Positions 44,217 through 53,236 of a stretch of 53,526 nt of DNA are shown in pieces; the stretch's first letter is position 1, and every line of letters begins with the position of its first letter. The notes beneath the pieces were generated by a model that was given only the letters and a program-made list of their open reading frames with translations, ran no database searches and had not been told where the DNA came from. Position numbers and translations under genes: made by a program. The stretch comes from an uncultured Gammaproteobacteria bacterium (GTDB lineage Bacteria > Pseudomonadota > Gammaproteobacteria > Pseudomonadales > Pseudohongiellaceae): the NCBI GenBank assembly GCA_903837345.1, contig CAILUG010000004.1, forward strand, positions 1-53,526. The letters run 5' to 3'.

Positions 44217-44225
44217 GGGACGAAC

Positions 44226-44663
44226 ATGGTCCTTTCCACGGAAGAACGCTTTACCACAGCCCTGCATTGCACAGCACGTGTGTGGCGGCAGGCGCTGGAC
44301 CGTCGTTTGAAGGATCTGGGCGTGGGCCAGGCCGGCTGGCTGGCGATTGCAACGATAGCCAAAGCCAAAGCACCACTGTCGCAGACCGAACTGGCTGACC
44401 GGCTGGCGGTGGAAACTCCCACCATGGTGGCGATGATAGATCGCCTGGATAAAGCGGGTCTTGTATCACGCGTGGGCTCCGAAACCGATCGCCGCGTGAA
44501 GCTGGTGGTATTGACTGACGCCGGCACCGAACTGTTTGCCAAAGTCAAAACCGAGGCCGACAAGTTCCGCGAGGAATTGCTCGGCAATGTCGACAAGAAG
44601 CAGTTGTTGCTGCTCACTGAATTGCTGGAAGCACTGCAGACCAAAACGGAGTCAACCCTATGA
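44226..44663 (+). CDS. MarR/SlyA-family transcriptional regulator
   Basis: Winged-helix repressor of 145 residues. N- and C-terminal helices form the dimer; the DNA-binding part is LSQTELADRLAVETPTMVAMIDRLDKAGLVSRVGSETDRRVKLVVLTDAG (about 51-101), with the wing Asp-Arg-Arg. It probably senses a small aromatic or lipophilic compound and represses its own operon through the palindrome just upstream. AGGGGACGA precedes the ATG. Overlaps the transporter start by four bases. Confidence 0.92.
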   Translation: MVLSTEERFTTALHCTARVWRQALDRRLKDLGVGQAGWLAIATIAKAKAPLSQTELADRLAVETPTMVAMIDRLDKAGLVSRVGSETDRRVKLVVLTDAGTELFAKVKTEADKFREELLGNVDKKQLLLLTELLEALQTKTESTL

Positions 44664-46225
44664 GTGGTGACTCTGTGGCTGTCTCCGCTCCGGAGCCGGA
44701 ACACGTCGTCAACCGTCCCATGATCACGCTGTCGATCATGCTGGCCACTGTCATCCAGGCACTGGACGGCACCATCGCCAATGTCGCATTGCCGCATATG
44801 CAGGGCAGTCTGCAGGCCTCGCAGGACCAGATCACCTGGGTACTGACTTCATTCATTGTCGCTTCAGCGATCGCCACACCGCTGACCGGCTGGTTGTGCG
44901 ACCGTTACGGCCAGAAAAGCGTCTTCCTGGCTTCAATCGCCGGTTTCACGCTCGCCTCGGTGCTGTGCGGTATCTCCGGCACACTGGCGCAGATAGTGCT
45001 GGCGCGCATGCTGCAGGGTATTTTTGGTGCTGCGCTGATTCCGCTGTCACAGGCCATTCTGCTGGAAATCAATCCGCGTGAAAAACACGGCTCCGCAATG
45101 GCAGTCTGGGGCATGGGTGTAATGATCGGTCCCATCCTCGGCCCCACCCTGGGCGGGTGGCTTACCGACAGCTACGACTGGCGCTGGGTGTTCTTCATCA
45201 ATGTGCCGGTGGGTGCGCTGGCGTTTTACGGCATCTGGAAATACATCAGGCACTTGCCGGGTGGTCGCAAGATGCCATTCGACATGTTCGGCTTTACCAC
45301 GCTGAGTCTGGCCATCGGCTCATTGCAGATGCTGCTGGATCGTGGTGAGCAGAATGACTGGTTTGGTTCTCGCGAAACCTGGGTGGAAGCCGTCGTGCTG
45401 GCGCTGAGTCTGGCGTATTTCATAGCGCATACGGCACTGCGTCCGGCCGGCAAATCCTTCTTCGATTACCGGTTGTTGAAAAATGCCAACTATGTGACAG
45501 GCCTGTTGTTTGTTTTCATCATCGGGATGGTGCTGTTTGCTACGCGGGCATTGACGCCATCACTGCTGCAGGGATTGCTGGGCTATCCGGCCTTTCTGGC
45601 AGGCATGGTCAGCGCACCCAGCGGCCTCGGCACCATGCTGGCGATGGTGATTGTGGGTCGTCTCACCGGCAAGGTGGATCTCCGCCTGCTGCTGGGGGCA
45701 GGGTTTACGCTGACAGCATTTTCACTCTGGCAGATGAGCCAGTACACCCTTGGCATCCAGCCAGCGCATATCGTCTGGCCCGGCGTCATTCAGGGCATCG
45801 GGCTGGGTTTTGTGTTCGTGCCGTTGAGTGCGGCAGCGTTCGCCACACTGAAACCGGAGCTGCGCGCCGAAGGCACTGCCATCTATAGTCTCATCCGCAA
45901 CATCGGCAGCAGCATCGGTATTGCACTGGTGCAGACCATGCTGGTGCGTAACATCCAGACTGCCCATGCGTCGTTGGTGGGCAATGCGGTATTGACCAAT
46001 CGGGCCCTGGAGGAGCCGGCAGTGGCTGCTGTTTATAGTCCTGGCAATCCGTTCGGGCTCGCACTACTGGACGGTGAAATCAGCCGACAGGCTTCGATCA
46101 TTGCCTATGTGGATGATTTCTGGCTGATGTTGATGCTGACGTTGGCAGTGCTGCCGTTATTGCTGTTGATCCGGCCGCCCAGCAAAAAACTGCCGCCGCA
46201 ACCCGCCCAAGTGGCACTGGATTAA
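44660..46225 (+). CDS. emrB: DHA2-family multidrug efflux transporter (EmrB-like)
   Basis: Proton-driven inner-membrane exporter of the 14-helix major facilitator DHA2 branch, 521 residues. Signature stretches: LDGTIANVALPHMQGSL (motif D1-like, about 36-52), WLCDRYGQKSVFL (motif A), RMLQGIFGAALIPLSQAILLE, and GPILGPTLGGWLTD (motif C). It would pass substrate to the EmrA-like adaptor and the outer-membrane factor encoded downstream. Symbol is by family; substrate unknown. Confidence 0.92.
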   Translation: MSGDSVAVSAPEPEHVVNRPMITLSIMLATVIQALDGTIANVALPHMQGSLQASQDQITWVLTSFIVASAIATPLTGWLCDRYGQKSVFLASIAGFTLASVLCGISGTLAQIVLARMLQGIFGAALIPLSQAILLEINPREKHGSAMAVWGMGVMIGPILGPTLGGWLTDSYDWRWVFFINVPVGALAFYGIWKYIRHLPGGRKMPFDMFGFTTLSLAIGSLQMLLDRGEQNDWFGSRETWVEAVVLALSLAYFIAHTALRPAGKSFFDYRLLKNANYVTGLLFVFIIGMVLFATRALTPSLLQGLLGYPAFLAGMVSAPSGLGTMLAMVIVGRLTGKVDLRLLLGAGFTLTAFSLWQMSQYTLGIQPAHIVWPGVIQGIGLGFVFVPLSAAAFATLKPELRAEGTAIYSLIRNIGSSIGIALVQTMLVRNIQTAHASLVGNAVLTNRALEEPAVAAVYSPGNPFGLALLDGEISRQASIIAYVDDFWLMLMLTLAVLPLLLLIRPPSKKLPPQPAQVALD

Positions 46226-46229
46226 GCCC

Positions 46230-47729
46230 ATGAACTTTTCGATATTGCTTCATTTGCAACTTCACACTGGCAAAAGACTGCTGCAGGCAACTGCTGCCGC
46301 TTGCGTTCTGCTCGGTCTTGCTGGCTGTATTGCCGTGCCGGATGACGCTGACCACATGAAGCCAGCGGATCTTGCACATGCGCAACTTGCCGCCGACATC
46401 CAACTGGCCCAGGACGGCTGGCCCGAGGCACAGTGGTGGAAAAGTTATCGTGATCCGCAACTGGATGCGCTGATAAGCCAGGCACTGCAGGGCAGTCCTT
46501 CGCTGGCCGCCGCCTCCGCCCGTATCTCGGCAGCACAAGCGGCACTGACTGTGAGTCTGCAATCACGGCAGGTGTCCACCGGTTTCATTGGCGGCGCCAA
46601 CGATCAACGCTATTCCGCCAACGGGCTGTTGCCACCGCCGATCGGCGGCAGTTTTTACACGGATGAAAATCTGCAATTGCAGGCCCGCTACGATCTGGAC
46701 TGGTGGGGCAAGCACAAGGCGCAAATCGCTGCCGCAGTTGGCGAAACCAATGTCCGCAAAGCCGAATATGCGCAGGCAGAACGCACGCTGGCTACCGCGA
46801 TCGCCAGATCCTATTTCAATCTGCAAGGCAGCTGGGCGCGGCTGGCCAATCTGCAGCTAATGCTGGTCAACCAGGATGAGCTGGTCGCCGACAAGAACAA
46901 ACGTATCGCACACGGCCTCGCTGCACAGGATGAGCAGCGCAAGGCGGAAACACGTCGCGACGAATTGAAACTGCAGATTGTGCAATTGACCACGCAATCC
47001 ACCCTGGAGCGGGAAGCACTGCGTGCACTGGTTGCAGCCACTGCCGACAGTTTGCCCGACCTGCGGCCGCAGCCACTGCCTGCAACAACACCTGCGTTGC
47101 CGGCACGACTTGGTCTGGAACTGCTGGCCCGGCGTCCTGAACTGCAGGCAGCGCGCTGGCGCGTGCAAGCTGCACTCAACCGGGTCGAGCTGGCGCGTGC
47201 AGCGTTTTATCCCGACGTCAATCTGACCGGTGCGTTCGGACTGGATGCGATCGATCTCGGACATCTGCTGGAAACCGGCAGCCGTACTGTCTTTGCCGGT
47301 GCCACCGTGTCGGTGCCGTTGTTCAACAGCAAGCAGTTGAGTGGTCAGCTCGGACTGGCCCGCAGCCAGCGCGATGAACTGATCGCTGAATACAACCAGA
47401 CCGTGTTCGAGGCAGTACGCGAGGTGGCCCAGGCCGGCGCCAACCTGCAGGGCGTGGAACAGCAGATCAGACAACAGGCGCAAATCGTGCAAACCACCGG
47501 CGCCTTGCAGGAAACCGTACAGAAGAAATTCAGGCAGGGGCTGGCAGATCATGCCGCCTTGCTGGAAGCGACACTGGCCATGCAGCAGAAAGCCGATGTG
47601 CAACTGCAGTTGCACAACCAGCAGCTGCTGGCCGAGATATCCCTTGTGAAAGCACTGGGTGGTGGTTACCAGGCTGAAGCTGGCGAAGCCAGACAGTCAC
47701 CTGGTCCGTCACCGAACAAACCGGAGTAA
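46230..47729 (+). CDS. Outer membrane factor lipoprotein (NodT/OprM family)
   Basis: TolC-like channel through the outer membrane, 499 residues. Signal peptide (about 15-32) with lipobox LAGC, Cys33 being lipidated. Two outer-membrane-efflux repeats follow, with WWKSYRDPQLDALISQAL, LLARRPELQAARWRVQAA and YPDVNLTGAFG. It begins 4 bases after emrB. Its place between the MFS pump and the adaptor is unusual; the more common order is adaptor, pump, then channel. C-terminal tail (about 480-499) is Pro/Ser-rich. Confidence 0.93.
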   Translation: MNFSILLHLQLHTGKRLLQATAAACVLLGLAGCIAVPDDADHMKPADLAHAQLAADIQLAQDGWPEAQWWKSYRDPQLDALISQALQGSPSLAAASARISAAQAALTVSLQSRQVSTGFIGGANDQRYSANGLLPPPIGGSFYTDENLQLQARYDLDWWGKHKAQIAAAVGETNVRKAEYAQAERTLATAIARSYFNLQGSWARLANLQLMLVNQDELVADKNKRIAHGLAAQDEQRKAETRRDELKLQIVQLTTQSTLEREALRALVAATADSLPDLRPQPLPATTPALPARLGLELLARRPELQAARWRVQAALNRVELARAAFYPDVNLTGAFGLDAIDLGHLLETGSRTVFAGATVSVPLFNSKQLSGQLGLARSQRDELIAEYNQTVFEAVREVAQAGANLQGVEQQIRQQAQIVQTTGALQETVQKKFRQGLADHAALLEATLAMQQKADVQLQLHNQQLLAEISLVKALGGGYQAEAGEARQSPGPSPNKPE

Positions 47730-47734
47730 TGCCA

Positions 47735-48895
47735 ATGACCACACATACTCAAGAAATACAGCAAGCACGCCAACGCCGATGGGTGCTGATCGGCATCACG
47801 GTGGTTTTCATCATCGCCGCTGTGGCCTATGGCTTTTATTTCGAGCAGGTATTGACGAAGCGGGAACAGACCGACAACGCCTATGTCAATGGCAATGTAG
47901 TTACATTGTCTTCGCAGGTGGCTGGCACCGTGCTGGAAATCGGTGCCGATGAAACCCAGCTGGTGCAGTCCGGCGCGGTGGTGCTGAAACTGGATGCACT
48001 GGACAGCGATGTTGCTTTTGCACAGTCGCAGGCACGTCTCGGCGCTGCGGTCCGCTCGCAGCGTGAACGATATGCACTGGTATCGCAGTTCGATGCCACC
48101 GTGGCGTTACGCCGTCTTGATCTGAAAAAAGCGCAAGATGATTTGTCACGCCGCTTGCCTCTGGCGGACGACCACACCTTGTCCGACGAAGAAATCGCGC
48201 ATGCCAGACAAGCGGTAACCGATTCGCAAGCTTTGCTGAACGTGGCGCTGAAACAGGCCGAGGCCGCCCGCTCCGGCATTGCCGGTGTCGACATCGCCCA
48301 CAATCCGAGTGTGCTCACTGCCAAAGCCGAATTCATGCAATCGTGGCTGGCCGTGCGTCGCAATGCGATCCATGCGCCGATTTCAGGCTATGTGGCCAAA
48401 CGCAATGTGCAGGTGGGCAGCCGCGTCACGCCGGGTTCACCGCTTATGACGATCGTGCCGATAGACCTGTTGTGGGTGGATGCCAACTTCAAGGAATCGG
48501 AACTGCGCAACATACGGGTGGGTCAACCGGCGCTGATCGAGGCGGATGTCTATGGCAGCAAGGTGGAGTATCACGGCAAGGTACTGGGTCTTTCAGTTGG
48601 CACCGGTACCGCGTTCTCGCTGCTGCCGGCGCAAAATGCCACGGGCAACTGGATAAAAGTAGTGCAACGCGTGCCGGTACGCATTGCGCTTGACCCAAAA
48701 GAACTGGCGGAACATCCGCTGCGCATCGGTCTTTCCACCGTGGCCACCGTCGATACCCACGATACCAGCGGTACGATACTGGGCGCGGCGATGCCGGCGA
48801 GCCCGGCCTTCATCACCAGTGCGCTGGCGCAGCCGATGGACCAGGCGGAATCCGAAGCCAAGGCCATCATTGCCAGCAATCTGGTTACTGATTGA
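47735..48895 (+). CDS. emrA: EmrA-like periplasmic adaptor of the efflux pump
   Basis: Membrane fusion protein, 386 residues: short cytoplasmic N-terminus, one membrane helix (about 16-36), a biotinyl-lipoyl half (QTDNAYVNGNVVTLSSQVAG), a coiled-coil hairpin (about 90-190), the second lipoyl half (APISGYVAKRNVQVGSRVTPG) and beta-barrel domains (LLWVDANFKESELRNIRVGQ). Two ATGs are possible; the second at 47735 is 8 bases after GGAG, while the one at 47729 shares a base with the previous stop. Its 3' end overlaps the convergent nudix gene by 11 bases. Confidence 0.93.
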   Translation: MTTHTQEIQQARQRRWVLIGITVVFIIAAVAYGFYFEQVLTKREQTDNAYVNGNVVTLSSQVAGTVLEIGADETQLVQSGAVVLKLDALDSDVAFAQSQARLGAAVRSQRERYALVSQFDATVALRRLDLKKAQDDLSRRLPLADDHTLSDEEIAHARQAVTDSQALLNVALKQAEAARSGIAGVDIAHNPSVLTAKAEFMQSWLAVRRNAIHAPISGYVAKRNVQVGSRVTPGSPLMTIVPIDLLWVDANFKESELRNIRVGQPALIEADVYGSKVEYHGKVLGLSVGTGTAFSLLPAQNATGNWIKVVQRVPVRIALDPKELAEHPLRIGLSTVATVDTHDTSGTILGAAMPASPAFITSALAQPMDQAESEAKAIIASNLVTD

Positions 48896-49490
48896 TGCGC
48901 TGATTCAACTCCGCCAGTGACAGCAGAATGCGCGCCGTGGCACCCCAGATGTAATGGTGCTGGTAACGCAGGAAATGAAACTGGCGGCTGATACCATCGC
49001 GCTCCAGCGTGTCGGTGCCGTAGTTGCCGGTGTCCAGTACCAGCGGCAGCGGCAGCTTGATGATCTCGTCGACTTCATACGGATTGTGGACCAGCTCGGG
49101 TTCGGCTTCACACCAGGCCACGATGGGTGTGATGGCAATGCCGGTGCCGGCATTCACTCTTACATCCGGCAGGCGGCCCAGCAGTTGCAAGCCGTGCGGA
49201 TCGAGACCGATTTCTTCCTGTGATTCTCGCAGCGCCGTGGCTTCCAGGGTGGCATCGCACAAATCAACGCGCCCCCCCGGCAGACTGATCTGGCCGGCAT
49301 GCATGCTCAGATGCATGCTGCGACGCGTCAGCACAGTGTAGGGCTCGCCAGTAATCACGCAGCAAACCAGAACAGCGGCGTGCGTTGCAACAGAGGCGGG
49401 GAGTGCAGGCTGTTGCGGCAACAGCTGTTGTCGCAGGGCTTCCTTGTGCAGAAGCAGTTTGGTTTTGTCCCTGGACTCTGCGCCTCTCAT
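48885..49490 (-). CDS. NUDIX coenzyme A pyrophosphatase (NudL/YeaB-type)
   Basis: Hydrolyses CoA or related pyrophosphates to 3',5'-ADP and phosphopantetheine-type products. 201 residues with the CoA-specific motif LTRRSMHLSMHAGQISLPGG (about 54-73) joined to the Nudix box GGRVDLCDATLEATALRESQ, continuing EEIGL (72-96). An extended reading frame overlaps pabB, but the ATG at 49490, 15 bases after the pabB stop, fits the family. Last gene of the minus-strand series. Confidence 0.9.
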   Translation of the reverse strand: MRGAESRDKTKLLLHKEALRQQLLPQQPALPASVATHAAVLVCCVITGEPYTVLTRRSMHLSMHAGQISLPGGRVDLCDATLEATALRESQEEIGLDPHGLQLLGRLPDVRVNAGTGIAITPIVAWCEAEPELVHNPYEVDEIIKLPLPLVLDTGNYGTDTLERDGISRQFHFLRYQHHYIWGATARILLSLAELNQRINQ

Positions 49491-49504
49491 GCCGGCATCC
49501 ACTG

Positions 49505-50884
49505 CTACAGGTTGTTGATGAGCATTGAAATCTTGTCGAGGGTTTCCTGGTATTCCTCGGCGCCCACCGAATCGGCAACGATGCCGCCTCCGCCCCAGCA
49601 GTGGATATGGTTGCGATCCCGCACCAGCGTGCGGATGGCGATATTGCTGTCCATGTTGCCGCTGCGGTCGATCCACGCGATCACGCCGCAGTAGACCGAA
49701 CGCGGCATGGTTTCCAGTTCATTGATTATCTGCATGGCGCGCAGCTTGGGCGTGCCGGTGATGGAACCACCGGGGAAACAGGCAGCCAGCAGCCGGAATA
49801 CGTCTTCCGGTTTCTGCAATCGACCCTTGATGGTGCTGACCAGATGATGCACGTTGGTAAAGCTCTGCAATTCGAACAGGGCTTCCACCGTCACCGAGCC
49901 GAAACTGCACACACGGCCAAGGTCATTGCGCAACAGATCGACAATCATCAGGTTTTCGGCTTTGTCCTTGTTGCTGTTTTCCAGATCCTGGCGGTTGCGC
50001 AGGTCCTGCACAGGATCGGCACTGCGCGGCTTGGTACCCTTGATCGGCTGGGTAGTGACCACGCCCTGATCTACTTTCACAAAGCGTTCCGGCGAAAAGC
50101 TCAGGACGCAATGTTCACCATCTTCCAGAAACGCGGCAAACGGGGCATTGGCACGCACTTGCAGTTGCTGGAACGCCGTGAAACTGTCGCCGGTACACGG
50201 CGCCGTGAAACACTGGGCCAGGTTCACCTGATAACAATCGCCGGCATGGATGTAATCGATGATGCGCCGGAAACGTTGCAGGTATTCGTCACGGCTGAAG
50301 TTGGATGCAAACGGTGCCTGTAATGTGAACGGCTGCTCTGGTGCCACAACTTGCGGTTGCTGGTGCAGCAACATGCGGACTGCATCCGCACGTTGACTGT
50401 CCTGACAACTGAGCACCAGCGAACTGCGCTTGTTCTGGTGATCAATGATCACAGCCCAGTCGTAAATGCCGGCCAGCATGTCGGGCAGCGTCAAGGTGGC
50501 GGCAACATGCGGCGGCAGGCGATGATAGCGGTGCAGCAATTCATAACCGAACCACGCTATGGCGCCACCGGTGAACGGCAAATCCGGCATCACACACTCA
50601 GGTTGCAACGGGCAATAACGTGCGAGCACTTCAAAAGGATTGTCAGTGCTGCGCTCCACTTCGGCACCGGTTATTCCGGTAATTGTGGTGGTGGCGGCTT
50701 TGGTGCGCAGCAGAAAAACCGGATCCGCTACCAGGATATCGAAACGGGCGGCAGGGTGGGGCGAAGTGCCGCTGCCAAGCAGCATCGGCTGCGGCAAATG
50801 CCGCATGCGCGCGAACCATTCGCCGGCAGTGACTGCATAAGGCAAGGCTTCAATGACAGGCTGCGCTGCTAATGCCAACGACAT
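49505..50884 (-). CDS. pabB: Aminodeoxychorismate synthase component I
   Basis: Converts chorismate with glutamine-derived ammonia into aminodeoxychorismate for p-aminobenzoate and folate. 459 residues; the PIKGT motif (TTQPIKGTKPR), whose Lys separates PabB from anthranilate synthase (PIAGT), is present, as are ENLMIVDLLRNDLGRVC, PGGSITGTPKLRAMQII and the C-terminal GGGIVADS. The frame extends to 51037 inside tusE; the ATG at 50884 gives the normal N-terminus. pabA is not in the window. It follows tusE by 31 bases. Confidence 0.95.
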   Translation of the reverse strand: MSLALAAQPVIEALPYAVTAGEWFARMRHLPQPMLLGSGTSPHPAARFDILVADPVFLLRTKAATTTITGITGAEVERSTDNPFEVLARYCPLQPECVMPDLPFTGGAIAWFGYELLHRYHRLPPHVAATLTLPDMLAGIYDWAVIIDHQNKRSSLVLSCQDSQRADAVRMLLHQQPQVVAPEQPFTLQAPFASNFSRDEYLQRFRRIIDYIHAGDCYQVNLAQCFTAPCTGDSFTAFQQLQVRANAPFAAFLEDGEHCVLSFSPERFVKVDQGVVTTQPIKGTKPRSADPVQDLRNRQDLENSNKDKAENLMIVDLLRNDLGRVCSFGSVTVEALFELQSFTNVHHLVSTIKGRLQKPEDVFRLLAACFPGGSITGTPKLRAMQIINELETMPRSVYCGVIAWIDRSGNMDSNIAIRTLVRDRNHIHCWGGGGIVADSVGAEEYQETLDKISMLINNL

Positions 50885-50915
50885 GAACGGATTCCGGGCT
50901 GGATAAAGTTGAAAT

Positions 50916-51251
50916 TCAAAGGCAATTGACGGGACGCGGCAAACCGGCAATGCGCGCGGCCAGTCTGGCCGGACTGTCAGGGAAAAGCGATAGCAGATAC
51001 AGGCTGTTGCCCTTGCCTGGCCCCAGTTCGCGCTCAACCATCTTGACCAGAATGCGCATCACTGGTGACAGCCCACGTTGCTGGTAAAAATTTCTGACGA
51101 TTTGCAGAATTTCCCAATGTGCCGGTGTCAACTCTATCCCGTGCTCGCGTGCCAGCAACGCTGCCACTGCTTCTGACCAGTCGGCCAGATCGGCCAGATT
51201 GCCATCCTTGTCGAGCGCAATGCTGCGGGAGCCGAGCTTTAGCGCTGACAT
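50916..51251 (-). CDS. tusE: Sulfurtransferase TusE (DsrC family)
   Basis: Last carrier of the Tus sulfur relay, accepting persulfide from TusBCD and giving it to MnmA for 2-thiouridine in tRNA. 111 residues, ending PRPVNCL with the essential penultimate cysteine. The second cysteine of sulfite-linked DsrC proteins, about 10 residues earlier, is absent, which supports TusE. A GAGG site precedes the ATG. Confidence 0.94.
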   Translation of the reverse strand: MSALKLGSRSIALDKDGNLADLADWSEAVAALLAREHGIELTPAHWEILQIVRNFYQQRGLSPVMRILVKMVERELGPGKGNSLYLLSLFPDSPARLAARIAGLPRPVNCL

Positions 51252-51285
51252 GGAAACCTCAACGAGGGAGTGGGTGCGGGAACGG

Positions 51286-51582
51286 TTAATGCCAGTTTAC
51301 AACCCGCTCATGCACGAGACTGAGCGCCACAAAATCGCGGTAGGAAACACTGACAAATCCGGGGCGGATTTTGGCAGAAATGCCGCGGGCTGCCAAATCA
51401 TCAACCAGCACACATACATGGAGCCCGGGGTGATGTGCCAGCAACTCCGATGCTTGTGCCGGTGCCGGCAATGCCGCATAAACCGCATCTTCGATCAGCA
51501 CCAAGGCATCGGTGGGCAGGACTGCGGTCAACAAGGTCTGCCAGAGCCGGGGGTCAGTCTTGTTGATCACATGCAAAGTCAT
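51286..51582 (-). CDS. tusB: Sulfurtransferase complex subunit TusB
   Basis: Small subunit of the TusBCD heterohexamer, 98 residues, DsrH fold. Begins MTLHVINKTDP, with LVLIEDAVYAAL and VCVLVDDLAARGI typical of the family. Its start shares one base with the tusC stop (TGATG). Confidence 0.92.
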   Translation of the reverse strand: MTLHVINKTDPRLWQTLLTAVLPTDALVLIEDAVYAALPAPAQASELLAHHPGLHVCVLVDDLAARGISAKIRPGFVSVSYRDFVALSLVHERVVNWH

Positions 51583-51947
51583 CAGAACACCAGCGTGGTG
51601 GTGGCTGCAGCTACCAGGGCGGCCAGTTGATCATGCTGGAGCGGCAATACGGGGACAGACAGTTGTGCTGGATCCACATCGTAACGGGTCAGCGCGGCCG
51701 GCTCGGCGTAAACAGTTTCAATGCCATAGAGTTCCAGCGCCGGCAGCTGGCGCGCCAGCGTTTTCATGCAAATGCGTTCGCCTTGCTGATCGGCGATCAG
51801 CAGTGTGACTGCCTCATCCAGCAGCACCAGTACCGGTTTTTGTTCGAATACGCCGGCAGTCAGCAAGGTTTCCATACAGGCAGATGCTGCACTGGTCCAG
51901 GCACTGTGGCGACAAATAAACAGCACGGAGCGGGCGGCGGTGTTCAT
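51582..51947 (-). CDS. tusC: Sulfurtransferase complex subunit TusC
   Basis: DsrF-fold subunit of TusBCD, 121 residues. Begins NTAARSVLFICRHSAW and includes MKTLARQLPALELYGIETVYAEPAAL. The longer frame to 51995 lies within tusD; the ATG at 51947 overlaps the tusD stop by four bases and gives the family N-terminus. Confidence 0.93.
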   Translation of the reverse strand: MNTAARSVLFICRHSAWTSAASACMETLLTAGVFEQKPVLVLLDEAVTLLIADQQGERICMKTLARQLPALELYGIETVYAEPAALTRYDVDPAQLSVPVLPLQHDQLAALVAAATTTLVF

Positions 51948-52339
51948 GGTGCGAAATTCAGCACGCGATCGGCTTTGGCCATGGATTCCATCCACAGGCC
52001 CAGGCCGCCGATGCTGAAACCTTCAAGCAGGTTGGATGCTGGCAGTTGGTGGCGCACGGCTTCATTGTTGTCGGTGATGCCGCGCTTGAGCGCGGAAGCT
52101 ACGCATACCACAGCGTCGATCCGGTGCTGCTGGATCAATTGCTGCCAGGCCTTGGGCAAATGGAATTCATCCTGTGGCGGCACACACAGCGCAGAGGCGT
52201 TGTGGACGCCGTCCTGGAAGAAAAACAGGCGCTGGATCTGGTGACCACTCTCGAGTGCTGCCTCACAGAAACGGAAGGCACTCAGGGCGGCGCCGGAAGA
52301 GTAGGGCGCGCCCTGGATCATCAGGGCAAAGCTGCTCAT
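51944..52339 (-). CDS. tusD: Sulfurtransferase complex subunit TusD
   Basis: Catalytic DsrE-fold subunit, 131 residues, with the persulfide-carrying Cys79 in VVCVASALKRG (E. coli Cys78). It takes sulfur from TusA/IscS and passes it to TusE. Follows yccA by 20 bases in the same direction. Confidence 0.94.
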   Translation of the reverse strand: MSSFALMIQGAPYSSGAALSAFRFCEAALESGHQIQRLFFFQDGVHNASALCVPPQDEFHLPKAWQQLIQQHRIDAVVCVASALKRGITDNNEAVRHQLPASNLLEGFSIGGLGLWMESMAKADRVLNFAP

Positions 52340-52359
52340 CTCAGCAATACCACTTCAGC

Positions 52360-53022
52360 TTAGCGTTGACGGCCACCCAACAATTGCAGGATGGCCAGGA
52401 AAAGGTTGTAGAAGTTCAGATACAGACTGACGGTAGCGCGTATGTAATTGGTTTCACCGCCATGCACGATGCGGCTGGTATCAAACAGGATCAGACCTGA
52501 CATCAGCAACACGATGGCGGCCGGGATCATCATCGATAACACCGCAATGTGCAGGAAGATATTGGCCAGGCCGGCAACTACGACCACGATCATGCCGGTC
52601 ATCAGAAAACCGCCCATGAAGGAAAAGTCACGTTTGCTGGTCATCGCATAAGCCGACAATGACAGGAACACCAGGGAGGTAAGTGCCAGCGCTTCCATGA
52701 CCAGGGTGGGGCCATTGGCCAGCTTCAGATAGTGGGAAAGCATGGGACCCATGGCAGCTCCCAGGCAGCCGGTAAAAGCAAAAATGGCGATCAATCCCTG
52801 TGCCGAGTCGGCGGTTTTCTGTACCCAGAACATCATGGCGAAACTGGCTAGCATCAATATCAGCGCAGCACCGTTGCCCAATCCGGACCAGACTGACAAG
52901 CCAGCAGTGATGGCACTGAACAACAAGGTCAGCGACAGCAACATATAGGTATTGCGCACCATTTTGCTGGTGGAAACAGCAGTACCAGCACTGGCTGTTT
53001 GCAGGGAATCATATTCGTTCAT
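52360..53022 (-). CDS. yccA: Bax inhibitor-1/YccA family membrane protein
   Basis: Seven-helix inner-membrane protein of 220 residues. E. coli YccA is a substrate and modulator of the FtsH protease; homologues of the Bax inhibitor family may conduct calcium or protons. The C-terminal Asp-rich helix pair (LFDTSRIVHGGETNYIRA) is conserved. The ATG at 53022 is preceded by AAGGAG; the frame extends ten codons further without support. In E. coli it is next to tusE, and here it heads the tus operon. Confidence 0.93.
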   Translation of the reverse strand: MNEYDSLQTASAGTAVSTSKMVRNTYMLLSLTLLFSAITAGLSVWSGLGNGAALILMLASFAMMFWVQKTADSAQGLIAIFAFTGCLGAAMGPMLSHYLKLANGPTLVMEALALTSLVFLSLSAYAMTSKRDFSFMGGFLMTGMIVVVVAGLANIFLHIAVLSMMIPAAIVLLMSGLILFDTSRIVHGGETNYIRATVSLYLNFYNLFLAILQLLGGRQR

Positions 53023-53064
53023 GGCTTGCTCCTTCAGAATTACGGGGTCCAACTAAATAATCAT

Positions 53065-53092
53065 TTGACTGTGTTGCCGGTTGCAGTAAGAA
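53065..53092 (+). promoter_or_regulatory. Promoter for tRNA-Ser
   Basis: TTGACT, 16 bases, TAAGAA, then GC-rich CGCGCCC before the tRNA, a normal stable-RNA promoter. Confidence 0.6.
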
Positions 53093-53103
53093 TTCGCGCC
53101 CTC

Positions 53104-53194
53104 GGAGGGGTGGCAGAGTGGTTTAATGCACCGGTCTTGAAAACCGACGTAGGTTAATAGCCTACCGTGAGTTCGAATCTCACCCTCTCCGCCA
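53104..53194 (+). tRNA. tRNA-Ser(TGA)
   Basis: 91 bases including CCA, with the long variable arm. Acceptor GGAGGGG pairs with CCTCTCC with one G-T pair; the anticodon loop CTTGAAA gives TGA. The base of the anticodon stem has one C-A mismatch. Its 3' end is a common integration site for mobile elements. Confidence 0.95.
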
Positions 53195-53236
53195 GTACTT
53201 CAATTAAAACAATGGCTTGCAGGGGTTAAATATAAG

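Noticed and set aside
49491-49676. N-terminal extension of the nudix protein
   Set aside because: It lies inside pabB on the same strand in another frame; the shorter start fits the family and the intergenic spacing.
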